A stretch of DNA of 64,000 nucleotides from a bacterium (GTDB lineage: Bacteria; JAJVIF01). The position numbers and the translations under genes were made by a program. Location of the stretch: contig JAJVIF010000002.1 of the NCBI GenBank assembly GCA_022072165.1, forward strand, positions 554,063-618,062, in the 5' to 3' direction. Below the pieces are notes generated by a model. The model was not told the origin of the DNA and searched no databases. It saw only the letters and a program-made list of their open reading frames with translations. This document shows positions 8,069 to 16,394 of this stretch, piece after piece. Within the stretch, counting starts at the first letter, position 1, and the number at the start of each line of letters is the position of its first letter.

Positions 8069-8863
8069 TTACCGGCCGAAGATCTCCCGGAAAAAGACCC
8101 GCATTGCTTCCCAGGCCCGACGCGCTGCCCGCTCCTGATACGCCGCGCCAGTGGAGGGATCATCCCCCGCTCCGGGGTTCGTGAAGGAATGCACCGCCCC
8201 GCCATAGTCGACCCACTCATAGGGCACGCTAGCGGCCTCCATCGCTGATTTGAAAGCCGCGATGTCCTCCGCTTTCACAAACGGATCCACCGCTCCATGC
8301 AGCACCAGGAGCTCCCCTGTGATCTGCTCCACTTCCCCCGGACGCGGCGCTGCAGGATTGCCGTGGAAGCTCACCACTGCATCAAGGTCCGCGCCGCTAA
8401 AGGCGAGCTGCAGCGAGGCGGTCCCCCCAAAACAGAATCCAATCGATGCCAGCTGGCCCGGATCCACTTCCGGCTGACTCGACAGCACATCGAGGGCTGC
8501 CTGCCCGAGGCGCTGGAAGCGATCCAGGTCGGTCCGGGCTGCGCCCGCCCAGGCTGCAGCCTGGCTACGGTCGGTGGTGGACTGCCCGCCACCGTAGTAA
8601 TCCGCCGCGAAGGCGACATACCCCATCTCCGCCAGTTCCCGCGCCCGGCGCACGACATAGTCGCCTCGCCCGGTCCATTCGTGGACCACCAGGACCCCCG
8701 GGCGGGGATCGGCTACGGCGTCATCCCAGGCGAGGATCCCGATGTGCTCGGTCCCATCGAAGTCGTAGGCGATCTCGCGGGTTTGCACTGCCGCAAACGC
8801 CGGGAGTCCCGTGAGGGCGAGGGTGGTGAGAGTCAGCAGGCAGGTGGTCAGCAGGTGTCGCAT
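8069..8863 (-). CDS. Secreted dienelactone-hydrolase-family esterase
   Basis: 264-residue alpha/beta hydrolase. Residues 1-25 are a signal peptide (hydrophobic LLTLTTLALTGLPAFA), so the enzyme is exported. The catalytic triad is complete: Cys144 in GFCFGG, Asp193 in HGAVDPF and His225 in GAVHSF, the Cys-Asp-His set of dienelactone hydrolases. The fold markers PGVLVVHEW and AADYYGGG are also present. A natural substrate cannot be assigned. The ATG at 8863 has an AAAGGA site 11-16 nt upstream; longer readings run into the arsR region and lack family residues. Divergent from arsR with 141 nt between. Confidence 0.88.
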   Translation of the reverse strand: MRHLLTTCLLTLTTLALTGLPAFAAVQTREIAYDFDGTEHIGILAWDDAVADPRPGVLVVHEWTGRGDYVVRRARELAEMGYVAFAADYYGGGQSTTDRSQAAAWAGAARTDLDRFQRLGQAALDVLSSQPEVDPGQLASIGFCFGGTASLQLAFSGADLDAVVSFHGNPAAPRPGEVEQITGELLVLHGAVDPFVKAEDIAAFKSAMEAASVPYEWVDYGGAVHSFTNPGAGDDPSTGAAYQERAARRAWEAMRVFFREIFGR

Positions 8864-8969
8864 GGGGACAGGAGTCCTTTCCTCGTTGGCTTCTGGCTTA
8901 CGTTGGCCGTGAGTCCAGCATATCAGCCAAGGCAGTTTTGCCGGGCTGGAAAAATTTTGGTCCCACCCC

Positions 8970-8997
8970 TTGACAAACATCAGAATAGCCATATAGT
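8970..8997 (+). promoter_or_regulatory. Promoter of the arsR-rhodanese-persulfide dioxygenase operon (leaderless)
   Basis: Consensus TTGACA at 8970-8975, a 16-bp spacer, and TATAGT at 8992-8997. The start codon at 9005 lies 7 nt past the -10, so transcription should start at or next to the ATG. Any repressor bound here would also cover the start codon. Confidence 0.8.
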
Positions 8998-9004
8998 TGT
9001 AGGC

Positions 9005-9343
9005 ATGAACGGTCAGACCTCCCAGACCTGCCTCATGGACTCCTCCTTCCTGGAGCAGGCTGCCGAGACCCTCAAGGTCGTCGCCCATCCGGTCCGACTC
9101 CGGCTTCTGGAACTGATTTGCCGGGAGGAAGTCCCTGTGACGCTCCTCGCGGAGCAGGCTGGGATTCCCCAGGCGGTCGCGAGCCAGCATCTGCGGTTGC
9201 TCGCCCGTGCCGGCGCGGTGGAGTCGCGACGCGCCGGGCATCAGGTTTACTACTACATCACCAACCCCCATGTCCTGGCGTTACTGAGCTGTATGCAGCA
9301 GCACGCCCCGGGCATGGACACTTCCCAGGAGACCCGCCCATGA
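9005..9343 (+). CDS. ArsR-family repressor, likely persulfide/redox-sensing (BigR/SqrR type)
   Basis: 112 residues: a single ArsR/SmtB winged helix (VAHPVRLRLLELICREE, then the recognition helix QAVASQHLRLLARAGAV and wing RRAGHQVYYYI). It lacks the ELCV metal box; instead Cys39 and Cys96 sit in the first helix and the last helix, near the positions of the two cysteines that form a di- or tetrasulfide in BigR and SqrR. Its gene overlaps a rhodanese gene by 4 nt and precedes a persulfide dioxygenase, which is the target set of such sensors. I infer sulfide/persulfide control; a metal sensor is less likely. Confidence 0.8.
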   Translation: MNGQTSQTCLMDSSFLEQAAETLKVVAHPVRLRLLELICREEVPVTLLAEQAGIPQAVASQHLRLLARAGAVESRRAGHQVYYYITNPHVLALLSCMQQHAPGMDTSQETRP

Positions 9344-9900
9344 GCCTCACTTCGATCACCCCCCAGGAATTGCAGCAGCGCATCGCCGCCGGTGAAGCCC
9401 TGCAATTGCTCGACATTCGGGGCCATGGCGAGTACATGGCCGAACACATCCCCCATGCGGTGAACATCCCCATGGAGCGCTGCGAAGCACGCCTGGCGGA
9501 CCTCCACACGGATCGCCCGGTGGTCCTGATCTGCCAGAGCGGCCGGCGTGCGACCATGACTCACTCCTGGCTCGCGCCGGAGCGTCCCAATGCCCTGATC
9601 CTCGAAGGGGGCACCAGCGCCTGGAAGACCGCTGGCTTCCCTGTCGTCAGCGACCAGGCGACCCACCGCTGGTCACTGGAGCGTCAGACCCGCCTCGGCG
9701 CCGGATTGCTGGTCCTGCTGGGGCTGACCCTGAGCGCGACCGTGAATCCCACCTGGATTTTTCTTGTCGCCTTTGTCGGCATGGGACTCACCTTTGCGGG
9801 AGCTACCGATATCTGCATGATGGGGATCCTGCTGCAGAAGGCCCCCTGGAATCGTCCGGCGAAAGCCGCCTGCCAGACCCCAGCGACCAGCACCACCTGA
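9340..9900 (+). CDS. Rhodanese with C-terminal DUF2892-type membrane domain
   Basis: 186 residues. Residues 1-110 are a rhodanese domain with active-site Cys65 in the loop CQSGRRA and the conserved DIRGHGEY and GGTSAWK segments; it should carry persulfide sulfur for transfer. Residues about 120-172 form two membrane spans followed by PWN, the pattern of YgaP/DUF2892 proteins, so the enzyme is inner-membrane-bound facing the cytoplasm. ATGA overlap with arsR couples translation. Confidence 0.9.
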   Translation: MSLTSITPQELQQRIAAGEALQLLDIRGHGEYMAEHIPHAVNIPMERCEARLADLHTDRPVVLICQSGRRATMTHSWLAPERPNALILEGGTSAWKTAGFPVVSDQATHRWSLERQTRLGAGLLVLLGLTLSATVNPTWIFLVAFVGMGLTFAGATDICMMGILLQKAPWNRPAKAACQTPATSTT

Positions 9901-9951
9901 CCCGCTCCGGTTTTTGCTACTTTCGGAATCCATCTGCCAGGAGAGCCCGCC

Positions 9952-11316
9952 ATGTTTACTGTCGAGACCATCACGACCCCCGGTCTGGCCCAGCACAGCT
10001 ATCTGATCACGAGTGGCCAGGAGGCCTTCATCATTGATCCGCGTCGGGATATCGACATCTACCTCGAGCGTCTCACCAGCCAGGGACTGACCCTGAAAGG
10101 GGTGGCGGAGACCCATTCCCACGCCGACTTCGTGGCGGGAACCCGGGCACTCTCCGAGGCGACCGGCGCGCCGCTCTACTCCGGGTCGCTGTCACCGGAG
10201 GCGGGGGTGCCGCATGTCCATCTCGAGGATGGGCAGGTCCTGCTGGTCGGCGACACGGAGATCGTGGCGATCCACACCCCGGGGCATACCCCCGACCACT
10301 TCGCGTACTACGTCACGGACCGCCATGATCCGTCCCAGACGCCGGCCCTCTTTTCCGGGGATGTAATGTTTGTCGGGGATCTCGGACGGCCGGAGTTGCT
10401 GGGTGGTGCCATGGCACAGGAACTCGCACCGGCGCTCTACGACACCATGTGGACCAAGATCCGAGCCCTGCCCGGGCACACCATCCTCTATCCGGGGCAT
10501 GGCGCAGGGAGTCTGTGTGGCAAGAATCTCTCCAGCAAGCCGACCAGCACACTGGATGACGAGTTCGCGACCTCGCCCGCATTGCAACTCACCAAAGAGG
10601 CTTTCGTGGAATACATGCTGGCGGATCAGCCCCGGGTTCCTGGCCACTTCTCCACGATGGTGCAGCTCAACAAGACGGGGCAGGAAGCCCCCAAGGCATT
10701 CGAAGCGCTGACTCCCCTCGATGCCACCAGCCTGCAGGCGGCCCTGGCGGATCCGCAGACCCTGGTGCTGGATGCCCGTGCCGCTGATGCCTTTTCCGCG
10801 GGCCACATTCCGGAGACGACCTACATGGGGGTCAATCCGGGGATGCCGACCTGGATGGGATGGCTCCTGTCGCCAGGACAGCGCGTGATAGCGATTGTCG
10901 ACTCCCCGACACAGGCAGCGGACCTCCAGCGCTGGATGGTCCGGGTCGGCTTCGACCGCCTCGATGGCTACTTCGTCTTCGATGCCGGCACTTGGACCGG
11001 TCCGCTGGCGACCACCGCGACCATCGATGGCAGCACGTTCGAGGCGGGTCAGGTGACCGGTCAGTTCATCGATGTCCGGACCCCGGCGGAGTTCGCCCGG
11101 GGAACCCTGCCTGGCGCGCAGTCGATCCCGCTCTGTGAGCTGCCATCCCGACTCGGCGAACTGAATCAGTCGCAGCCGGTGACGCTCTTTTGTCAGGGGG
11201 GATATCGCGGGACCATCGCGGCGAGTCTGCTGGAGCAGGCGGGATTCAGCGAGGTCACCAACATTAGCGGCGGCTACGCGGCCGTGCAGCAGACCGGCTG
11301 TGCTGTGACGGGGTAA
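9952..11316 (+). CDS. Persulfide dioxygenase (MBL fold) fused to two rhodanese domains
   Basis: 454 residues. Residues 1-240 are a metallo-beta-lactamase fold of the ETHE1/Blh type: metal motif THSHADF, HTPGHTPDHF, SGDVMFVGDLGRPELLG and LYPGHGAGSLCG. ETHE1 enzymes oxidise glutathione persulfide to sulfite with O2. A first rhodanese domain (about 265-345) has lost its active-site cysteine; a second (about 365-454) keeps it as Cys414 in FCQGGYR. AGGAG lies 9 nt before the ATG. Third gene of the sulfide operon: the membrane rhodanese and this enzyme would clear persulfide under control of the ArsR repressor. Confidence 0.9.
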   Translation: MFTVETITTPGLAQHSYLITSGQEAFIIDPRRDIDIYLERLTSQGLTLKGVAETHSHADFVAGTRALSEATGAPLYSGSLSPEAGVPHVHLEDGQVLLVGDTEIVAIHTPGHTPDHFAYYVTDRHDPSQTPALFSGDVMFVGDLGRPELLGGAMAQELAPALYDTMWTKIRALPGHTILYPGHGAGSLCGKNLSSKPTSTLDDEFATSPALQLTKEAFVEYMLADQPRVPGHFSTMVQLNKTGQEAPKAFEALTPLDATSLQAALADPQTLVLDARAADAFSAGHIPETTYMGVNPGMPTWMGWLLSPGQRVIAIVDSPTQAADLQRWMVRVGFDRLDGYFVFDAGTWTGPLATTATIDGSTFEAGQVTGQFIDVRTPAEFARGTLPGAQSIPLCELPSRLGELNQSQPVTLFCQGGYRGTIAASLLEQAGFSEVTNISGGYAAVQQTGCAVTG

Positions 11317-11340
11317 CGGCTGGCTCGTGAGGGGGAAGTG

Positions 11341-11375
11341 ACGGTCGCTGGCGAGTCCGGCGACCGTCTGTGTTT
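11341..11375 (+). terminator. Terminator of the sulfide operon
   Basis: Arms ACGGTCGC and GCGACCGT pair around an 11-nt loop, 24 nt after the persulfide dioxygenase stop, followed by the T-rich CTGTGTTTA. Confidence 0.6.
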
Positions 11376-11397
11376 AGGGCCGATGTCCCCCTCATTC

Positions 11398-11595
11398 TGG
11401 ACTGCGGCGCAAGCGCTGCCGTCCAGTCCCAATCTGTCACTTATGAAAACACCGACCTGAAGGTCGCCCCTCCCGGCGCGACTGGGTCCCCCCCCGCTTG
11501 CGGGGGTGGTCGCGTAGCGACCGGGGGCTCTGACCGCGACCGGGGCCTCTGACCGCGACCGGGACGCCCCGTCCCGGCGGCTATAGCGCCTCCGC
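11398..11595. repeat. Palindromic repeat island 1 (between convergent genes)
   Basis: About 200 bp of back-to-back short inverted repeats without coding capacity, between the convergent sulfide operon and gmhA. It contains the 47-bp core unit at 11484-11530 made of two hairpins (CCCCCGCTTGCGGGGG and arms GGTCGC/GCGACC), two further copies of the right half, and the palindrome GGGACGCCCCGTCCC, which is also found near 18119. Relatives occur at 13619 and 18337. Confidence 0.75.
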
Positions 11596-12174
11596 TTACC
11601 GATCCAGCAACGCGCACCAGCAATGGATGATGAAACCGTGGACTTCCTGGATCCGGGCGGTCCGCTCATGCGGAACTGTCACGGCGGCATGACACATCGA
11701 TGCCAGCGCGCCCCCATCGCGACCCAGCAATCCGATCGTCTGGAGCCCCCCTTTGTGCGCCTCTTCCACTGCCCGACAAACATTGGGACTGTTCCCGCTG
11801 GTGGAAATCGCGATCAGGCAGTCGCCCGGACGCCCCAGGGCTTCCACCTGACGGGCAAACACCTGCTCGAAGCCGTAGTCATTCCCAATCGCGGTCAGAG
11901 CCGACGTGTCAGCATGGAGGGCGATGGCCCGCTTGCCCGGGCGCTCCCGCTCGAAGCGTCCGGTCAGCTCCGCCGCGAAGTGCTGTGCATCCGCCGCCGA
12001 CCCGCCATTGCCGCAGATCAGCAACGCGCCTCCCTGCAACAGGCTCTCTTCCATCAGTGCTGCTGCCTGGGCAATCGCCGGCAGGAGGGCTGAGGCATCC
12101 GCAAACGCCCCTTGCGCTTCCGCCAGATCGTGCGCCAGGAGTGTCAGGTGGTCAGGAGCAGCGGTGAATTCCAT
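11596..12174 (-). CDS. gmhA: Phosphoheptose isomerase (sedoheptulose-7-phosphate isomerase)
   Basis: 192-residue SIS-domain enzyme that converts sedoheptulose 7-phosphate to D-glycero-D-manno-heptose 7-phosphate, the first step toward the heptose of LPS cores or other surface glycans. Diagnostic residues: CGNGGSAADAQHFAAEL (phosphate loop and metal/active-site residues), the phosphate loop STSGNSPNV, and the C-terminal RIQEVHGFIIH with the catalytic His. Starts 12 nt after the glycosyltransferase stop, forming a two-gene operon. No heptose kinase or epimerase is visible nearby. Confidence 0.92.
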   Translation of the reverse strand: MEFTAAPDHLTLLAHDLAEAQGAFADASALLPAIAQAAALMEESLLQGGALLICGNGGSAADAQHFAAELTGRFERERPGKRAIALHADTSALTAIGNDYGFEQVFARQVEALGRPGDCLIAISTSGNSPNVCRAVEEAHKGGLQTIGLLGRDGGALASMCHAAVTVPHERTARIQEVHGFIIHCWCALLDR

Positions 12175-12186
12175 GCCGGGTCTCTT

Positions 12187-13329
12187 TTACGCCAGGATGC
12201 CGACCTGATGTCGGGCGAGGTGAGTGTAGGCCTCGTAGGTTTTCCGCGCGGTCTGCCGCCAGGTCAGTTGTCGCGCCCGCTGCGGTCCTGCCTGGTGATA
12301 CCGCAGCCAGGTGGGACGATCGGTCAACAGCAGGATCAGCGCTTCCGACCAGGCCACCGGGTCCAGGGGATCAAGGAGGAGACCGGCGTTTCCCACCACT
12401 TCCGGCAGACTCGTAGCACTGCTCGCCAGGACCGGAGTCCCAGTGGCCATCGCCTGCAGGGGTGGCAGCCCGAAGCCCTCGAAGAGACTGGGGTAGCAGA
12501 AGGCCCTTGCTCCCTGCAACAGCGGATGAAGATCGTCCGCATCGACATACCCGATGAAGTGCGTGGTGTCAGCGATCTCCAGCTGCTGTGCGAGCTGCTC
12601 CAGCCGCCCCCGCTCTCCATGATCCGGACCCGCCAGCACCAGCGCCGGAGCCGGTGTCGCCGTGGTCAGCCCCTCCAGCATCAGGCGATACGCCTTGAGC
12701 AGGACCGGCAGGTTTTTCCGCTTGTCCAGCGCCCCCAGATAGCAGATGTATTCCCCGGGGATGCCGGCCCGAGTGGTGTAGCCCCGGAGAAATTCGGCAT
12801 CGAGCTCGGCGAAGAGCTCATCTTCCACGCCGAGCGGGATGACCCGGAGCTTGTGCGGACTGGTCCAGTTCATGCGCCGGACATCCGTGGCGGTCGCTTC
12901 CGAGTCGCAAAAAATGAGGGCTGCCTGCGCAGCGCTTCGGGGGACATAGGTGCGATAGAGCCAGCGTGTCCGTGGTGCGACCCCCTCGGGATGCAACAGG
13001 AAGCTCAAGTCGTGGATGGTGATGATGCCGGGACAGGGGAGTCGTCCGGGAAGCGTGAAATCCGGCGAGTGATAGACCTCGAGGGCATGACGGGCGATGA
13101 CACCGGGGAGCTGGTACTGCTCCCACAACACCCGGTTACCTCCCGGCACCTCGACCCCTTCCCAATGGACACCAGGCGGCAGGAAATCGAGGAGTGACAA
13201 CTGAGGCACGAAGATTGTCAGACGGTCATCCGCCATGTAGTTCACCAGGTGCCGCAGCAACTGGCGGGTATAGGCGCCGATCCCGCCGTGATCCTGCAGG
13301 GACCGGGCATTGAAGCCGAGTCGCATCAT
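12187..13329 (-). CDS. Glycosyltransferase, GT4 family (GT-B fold)
   Basis: 380 residues. N-terminal acceptor domain opens with GFNARSLQDHGGIGAYTRQL; C-terminal donor domain has YICYLGALDKRKNLPVLLKA and the EGFGLPPLQAMA motif with the two glutamates (EX7E) that bind the nucleotide-sugar. Retaining transferases of this type add mannose, glucose or similar sugars to surface polysaccharides. It heads the operon with gmhA, consistent with envelope glycan assembly. Two adjacent ATG codons at 13329 and 13326 could start it; TACGCT lies 8 nt before the first. Confidence 0.88.
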   Translation of the reverse strand: MMRLGFNARSLQDHGGIGAYTRQLLRHLVNYMADDRLTIFVPQLSLLDFLPPGVHWEGVEVPGGNRVLWEQYQLPGVIARHALEVYHSPDFTLPGRLPCPGIITIHDLSFLLHPEGVAPRTRWLYRTYVPRSAAQAALIFCDSEATATDVRRMNWTSPHKLRVIPLGVEDELFAELDAEFLRGYTTRAGIPGEYICYLGALDKRKNLPVLLKAYRLMLEGLTTATPAPALVLAGPDHGERGRLEQLAQQLEIADTTHFIGYVDADDLHPLLQGARAFCYPSLFEGFGLPPLQAMATGTPVLASSATSLPEVVGNAGLLLDPLDPVAWSEALILLLTDRPTWLRYHQAGPQRARQLTWRQTARKTYEAYTHLARHQVGILA

Positions 13330-13735
13330 GCTGGGATAGCGTAGCAGTCCGCTGCTGGGAATGTGCGGGCGTCACGGCTTCGTGAGGCGGCCTGCGGAGG
13401 CATCCCTCCCGGGGACCGTAGCGGGCTGCGCCGCCTTCATTCGCGAGGTCACTGGCAGGACGAGGAGGTCCCGAATCCCATCGACCTCCAGGTCGATGGG
13501 TCGGGGGACTTCAGTCCCCGACACGCCAGCGCATGGATCCGTACGGACGCCTTATCACGTCCCGGGTCTAAAGACCCGGGCTCCGGCGCAGGCGCATTCG
13601 TTGTCGTAACGACGATGTGGGTCCCCCCCCGCTTGCGGGGGTGGCGGCGCAGCCGCCGGGGGCTCTTCCCGCAGCCGCCGGGGGCTCCTCGCGCACCGAC
13701 CCTGTGGCGCAGCTCAGCGCCACCGCACATCACGC
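13330..13735. repeat. Palindromic repeat island 2
   Basis: A 406-bp gap with no credible gene. From 13466 it is a chain of hairpins: arms CATCGACCT/AGGTCGATG, GGGGACT/AGTCCCC, CCCGGGTC/GACCCGGG around TAAA, then the 47-bp core unit at 13619-13665 and another half copy to about 13690. Bases 13330-13465 contain the -10 of the glycosyltransferase gene but otherwise nothing I recognise. Confidence 0.75.
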
Positions 13736-14812
13736 CTACTCCTTGCTGAATCCCCGCATCGACTTCGTAATCGCTTTCCAGCGCTGCTGCTCCGCCCGAC
13801 TCAGATTCGCGTCCTCGACCCGGGCGGCATACGCCCGTTCCCGGCGGAGCTTCTCCCAGCTCGCATGACGCCCGCTATCTAGCGACCCCTCTGTCAGCGC
13901 TGCCAGGATCGCGCAGCCGGGCTCCGCTTCGTGGCGACAGTCGGCAAAGCGGCAGGACTCGGCGAGTGCATCGATGTCCGGAAAGACCGAGCCCCCAGGA
14001 CTGCTTCCCCACAGCTGTAACTCGCGTATCCCCGGCGAATCGATGATCAGCGCACCTGTCGGCAGACGAAACAACTCCCGGTGGGTGGTGGTGTGACGGC
14101 CCCGGGAGTCATCGGTCCGGACCCCCTGCGTTTTTTGCACGACTGCCTCGCTGAGGTAGTTGAGGAGTGTCGACTTCCCGGCACCGGACGACCCCAGCAG
14201 CACCACGGTTTGCCCGGCAGCGAGGTACTCCCCCAGGATCGCTGTCCCCTCGGTGGCGAGGACACTCAGCGCGTGGACCGCCACGTCCGGCAACGCGCCG
14301 TTGGTTGCTGCCACTGCACTTTCAGGATCGGGATGCAGGTCCGCTTTGGTGAGCAGAATGACTGGCCGCACACCCGCTCCGGCCAGGGCCTCGGCATACC
14401 GCTCCAGCCGCCGCAGATTGAAGTCCCCATCGAGTCCGCAGACGACGAACGCCAGATCCACATTGGCGGCCATCACCTGCTCGATGTCCCGATCACCGGA
14501 CGCCCGTCGTGAGAGCTTGCTTTGACGCGGCAGCACCTGATGGATCACCCGCAGGTCCTCGCCGGTGGCATCGGCCACCAGGACCCAGTCGCCCACCGCC
14601 GGTAAATCCGATGGGGACTCCGCCAGGTGCCGCAGCCGTCCTGCCAGCACCGCGGGTCCCTCGCCACCGGGTGTCAGCACCCGCCAGCTGTCGCCGCGCA
14701 GCCACAGCACCCGGGCGGGGACCCAGGCAGCATCCTTCTCAGCGGCCTGAAAGCGCTCTTCCCAGTCGGCTTTCCAGCCATAAGGGGCTAAGGCAGTATG
14801 GACAGGATTCAC
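13736..14812 (-). CDS. rsgA: Small ribosomal subunit biogenesis GTPase RsgA
   Basis: Circularly permuted GTPase that checks late maturation of the 30S subunit. Order of parts: OB fold (about 30-105), then the G4-like LLTKADL, G1 LLGSSGAGKSTLLN, G2-region RHTTTHREL, G3 DSPGIRE, and a C-terminal zinc knuckle with Cys-x4-Cys-x-His and a further Cys (CRFADCRHEAEPGC). From the GTG at 14812 the protein is 358 residues and opens MNPVHTALAPYGW, the usual 'YGW' start. TACACT lies 7 nt before that GTG. A longer ATG reading would overlap galU. Confidence 0.92.
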   Translation of the reverse strand: MNPVHTALAPYGWKADWEERFQAAEKDAAWVPARVLWLRGDSWRVLTPGGEGPAVLAGRLRHLAESPSDLPAVGDWVLVADATGEDLRVIHQVLPRQSKLSRRASGDRDIEQVMAANVDLAFVVCGLDGDFNLRRLERYAEALAGAGVRPVILLTKADLHPDPESAVAATNGALPDVAVHALSVLATEGTAILGEYLAAGQTVVLLGSSGAGKSTLLNYLSEAVVQKTQGVRTDDSRGRHTTTHRELFRLPTGALIIDSPGIRELQLWGSSPGGSVFPDIDALAESCRFADCRHEAEPGCAILAALTEGSLDSGRHASWEKLRRERAYAARVEDANLSRAEQQRWKAITKSMRGFSKE

Positions 14813-14819
14813 AGACTCG

Positions 14820-14825
14820 AGTGTA
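14820..14825 (-). promoter_or_regulatory. -10-like TACACT of rsgA (leaderless)
   Basis: TACACT on the minus strand, 7 nt before the GTG start of rsgA. It lies only 14 bp from the galU -10 at 14840-14845 on the other strand, so the two divergent promoters share about 40 bp. Confidence 0.5.
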
Positions 14826-14839
14826 CCTGCCGCCTTCGC

Positions 14840-14845
14840 TAAGAT
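14840..14845 (+). promoter_or_regulatory. -10-like TAAGAT of galU (leaderless)
   Basis: TAAGAT is followed by 7 nt and the galU ATG at 14853. No ribosome-binding site lies between. The same hexamer precedes the antiporter gene at 48041. Confidence 0.45.
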
Positions 14846-14852
14846 GGGCTCT

Positions 14853-15794
14853 ATGACATCGCCTGTCCGGAAAGCCGTCATCCCCGCCGCCGGCCTCGGC
14901 ACCCGCTTCCTGCCTGCCACCAAAGCGCAGCCGAAAGAGATGCTGCCGATTGTCGACACGCCGGCGATTCAGTATGTCGTGCAGGAAGCCCTCGATGCCG
15001 GGTTGACCGACATCCTGATCATCGTCAGCCGGGGCAAGCACGCGATCATCGACCACTTCGATCGCGCATTCGAGCTGGAGACCACCCTCCGCGAACGGGG
15101 CAAGGAAGCAGAGCTGGCGCTGGTGGAGTCGGTGTCGCATCTGGCGAACATTCACTTTGTCCGGCAGAAGGAGCCCCTCGGACTGGGGCACGCGGTCCTC
15201 TGCGCGAAAGATCATGTGGGCAATGAGCCCTTCTGTGTCCTGCTGGGTGATGACCTGGTCTCTACCGATGTCCCCTGCCTCTCCCGGCTCATGGATGCCT
15301 ATGCCCAGACCGGGCTTGGCTGCATTGCGCTGGAAGAACTCCCCGAGGAGACCCTCCACACCAAGGGAGTCGTCGGTGCTGAAGAACTCGGCCTGTTAGG
15401 ACGCACGGCGATGTCGCCTTTGGGTCTCGCCCCCGAGGAACTGCAGCGCTTTCTGCAGCTGACCGCCCTGGTCGAAAAGCCCGCCCCTGGAACAGCCCCT
15501 TCCAATCTGGGGATCCTGGGGCGCTACTGCCTTCCCCCCGGCATCTTTGAGTTGCTCGAAGCGACCCCGCCAGGTCGCGGAGGGGAGATTCAGCTGACCG
15601 ATGCCCTGATCGCGCTCCAGCGTCGGGAAGGCCTCCTGGGGTATCACTATCCCGGGATCCGGTGGGACACCGGGAATGTCCTGGGCTTTCTGGGAGCCAG
15701 CATCGACTTCGCCCTGCTCCGTCCGGAGCTCCGCGGCGACATGCTGAGCCATCTGCGGCAGGTGGTCGCTCGCGAGGACGGACGGGGCGGCTAG
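14853..15794 (+). CDS. galU: UTP-glucose-1-phosphate uridylyltransferase
   Basis: Makes UDP-glucose from glucose-1-phosphate and UTP for surface polysaccharide and glycolipid synthesis. The 313-residue product has the nucleotidyltransferase signature AAGLGTRFLPATKAQPKEML with its catalytic Arg/Lys, the IVDTPAIQYVVQEALDAG segment, LGLGHAVLCAK, LLGDDLV, the LVEKPAPGTAPSNL loop and the sugar-binding GIRWDTGNVLGFL near the end. An ATG three codons upstream is possible; I preferred 14853 because VRKAVIPAAG should be close to the N-terminus. Divergent from rsgA. Confidence 0.94.
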   Translation: MTSPVRKAVIPAAGLGTRFLPATKAQPKEMLPIVDTPAIQYVVQEALDAGLTDILIIVSRGKHAIIDHFDRAFELETTLRERGKEAELALVESVSHLANIHFVRQKEPLGLGHAVLCAKDHVGNEPFCVLLGDDLVSTDVPCLSRLMDAYAQTGLGCIALEELPEETLHTKGVVGAEELGLLGRTAMSPLGLAPEELQRFLQLTALVEKPAPGTAPSNLGILGRYCLPPGIFELLEATPPGRGGEIQLTDALIALQRREGLLGYHYPGIRWDTGNVLGFLGASIDFALLRPELRGDMLSHLRQVVAREDGRGG

Positions 15795-15935
15795 CCTGGA
15801 AAAACTCCCGCCTCGGACGGAAAATCTGGTACATCCCCCTTGTTCGATGCAATGTCGAATGCTATGTTGAGCCCAACGAGACGGGCAGTCACAGTCCCGA
15901 TGGACATGATCGCACCAGGTGGAAGGAGCCCAGCA

Positions 15936-16271
15936 TTGCAGGAAGGAACCCTACAGCGGATGCAGACCCCCGCCATCGCGGGCGCAGTGGTCAGCATTGT
16001 CAGCTTTTCGCTCTACCAGTACTGGCGCGCTGGAGAGGCCTATTTTGAAGCCTCAGCCAACGTGCTGCTCATGACTGGCGTCATCATCACCGGACTTTTC
16101 GCGCTGACCTGCTGGCTGGTCGCGCATCGACATTTCGCCGAGGGGCGCGGCCTCTCCCTCTGGTACTGTACCCTGGCGCTGCTCGGTCCTTTAGGACTCA
16201 TCATCATGCTCTACGCCACTACCGACCACTATCCCGGGCGGAAGCCGAAGTACCGACGCTCCGCCGCGTAA
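15936..16271 (+). CDS. Small three-span membrane protein, unknown function
   Basis: From TTG at 15936 the product is 111 residues with three hydrophobic segments (around AIAGAVVSIVSFSLY, VLLMTGVIITGLFALTCWLV and LALLGPLGLIIMLYA) and a basic C-terminus. I chose TTG because GGAAGGAG lies exactly 7 nt upstream; the ATG at 15960 has GGAAGGA 12 nt upstream and is the alternative. The frame is open to 15840. No family recognised. It lies 141 nt downstream of galU and ends at a strong terminator. Confidence 0.65.
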   Translation: MQEGTLQRMQTPAIAGAVVSIVSFSLYQYWRAGEAYFEASANVLLMTGVIITGLFALTCWLVAHRHFAEGRGLSLWYCTLALLGPLGLIIMLYATTDHYPGRKPKYRRSAA

Positions 16272-16299
16272 CAACCTCCCATCCCGTGATGAGCTGGCA

Positions 16300-16335
16300 G
16301 CACCGCGTCTGACACGACGCGGTGCCTCCGTTTTT
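16300..16335 (+). terminator. Rho-independent terminator
   Basis: Arms GCACCGCGTC and GACGCGGTGC with a six-base loop, then CTCCGTTTTT. It ends the small membrane-protein transcript. Confidence 0.85.
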
Positions 16336-16382
16336 GCGATCTGCCATACGGCGAGTTTTCGCCAGTAACGAAAGCCTCGGGG

Positions 16383-16388
16383 TACCCT
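16383..16388 (+). promoter_or_regulatory. -10-like TACCCT of the small membrane-protein pair (leaderless)
   Basis: TACCCT is followed by 6 nt and the GTG start at 16395. No Shine-Dalgarno site is present. Confidence 0.4.
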
Positions 16389-16394
16389 ACCGCC

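Noticed and set aside
11398-11595. Insertion sequence or transposon remnant
   Set aside because: There is no transposase frame, no terminal inverted repeat pair and no target duplication; only short palindromes.
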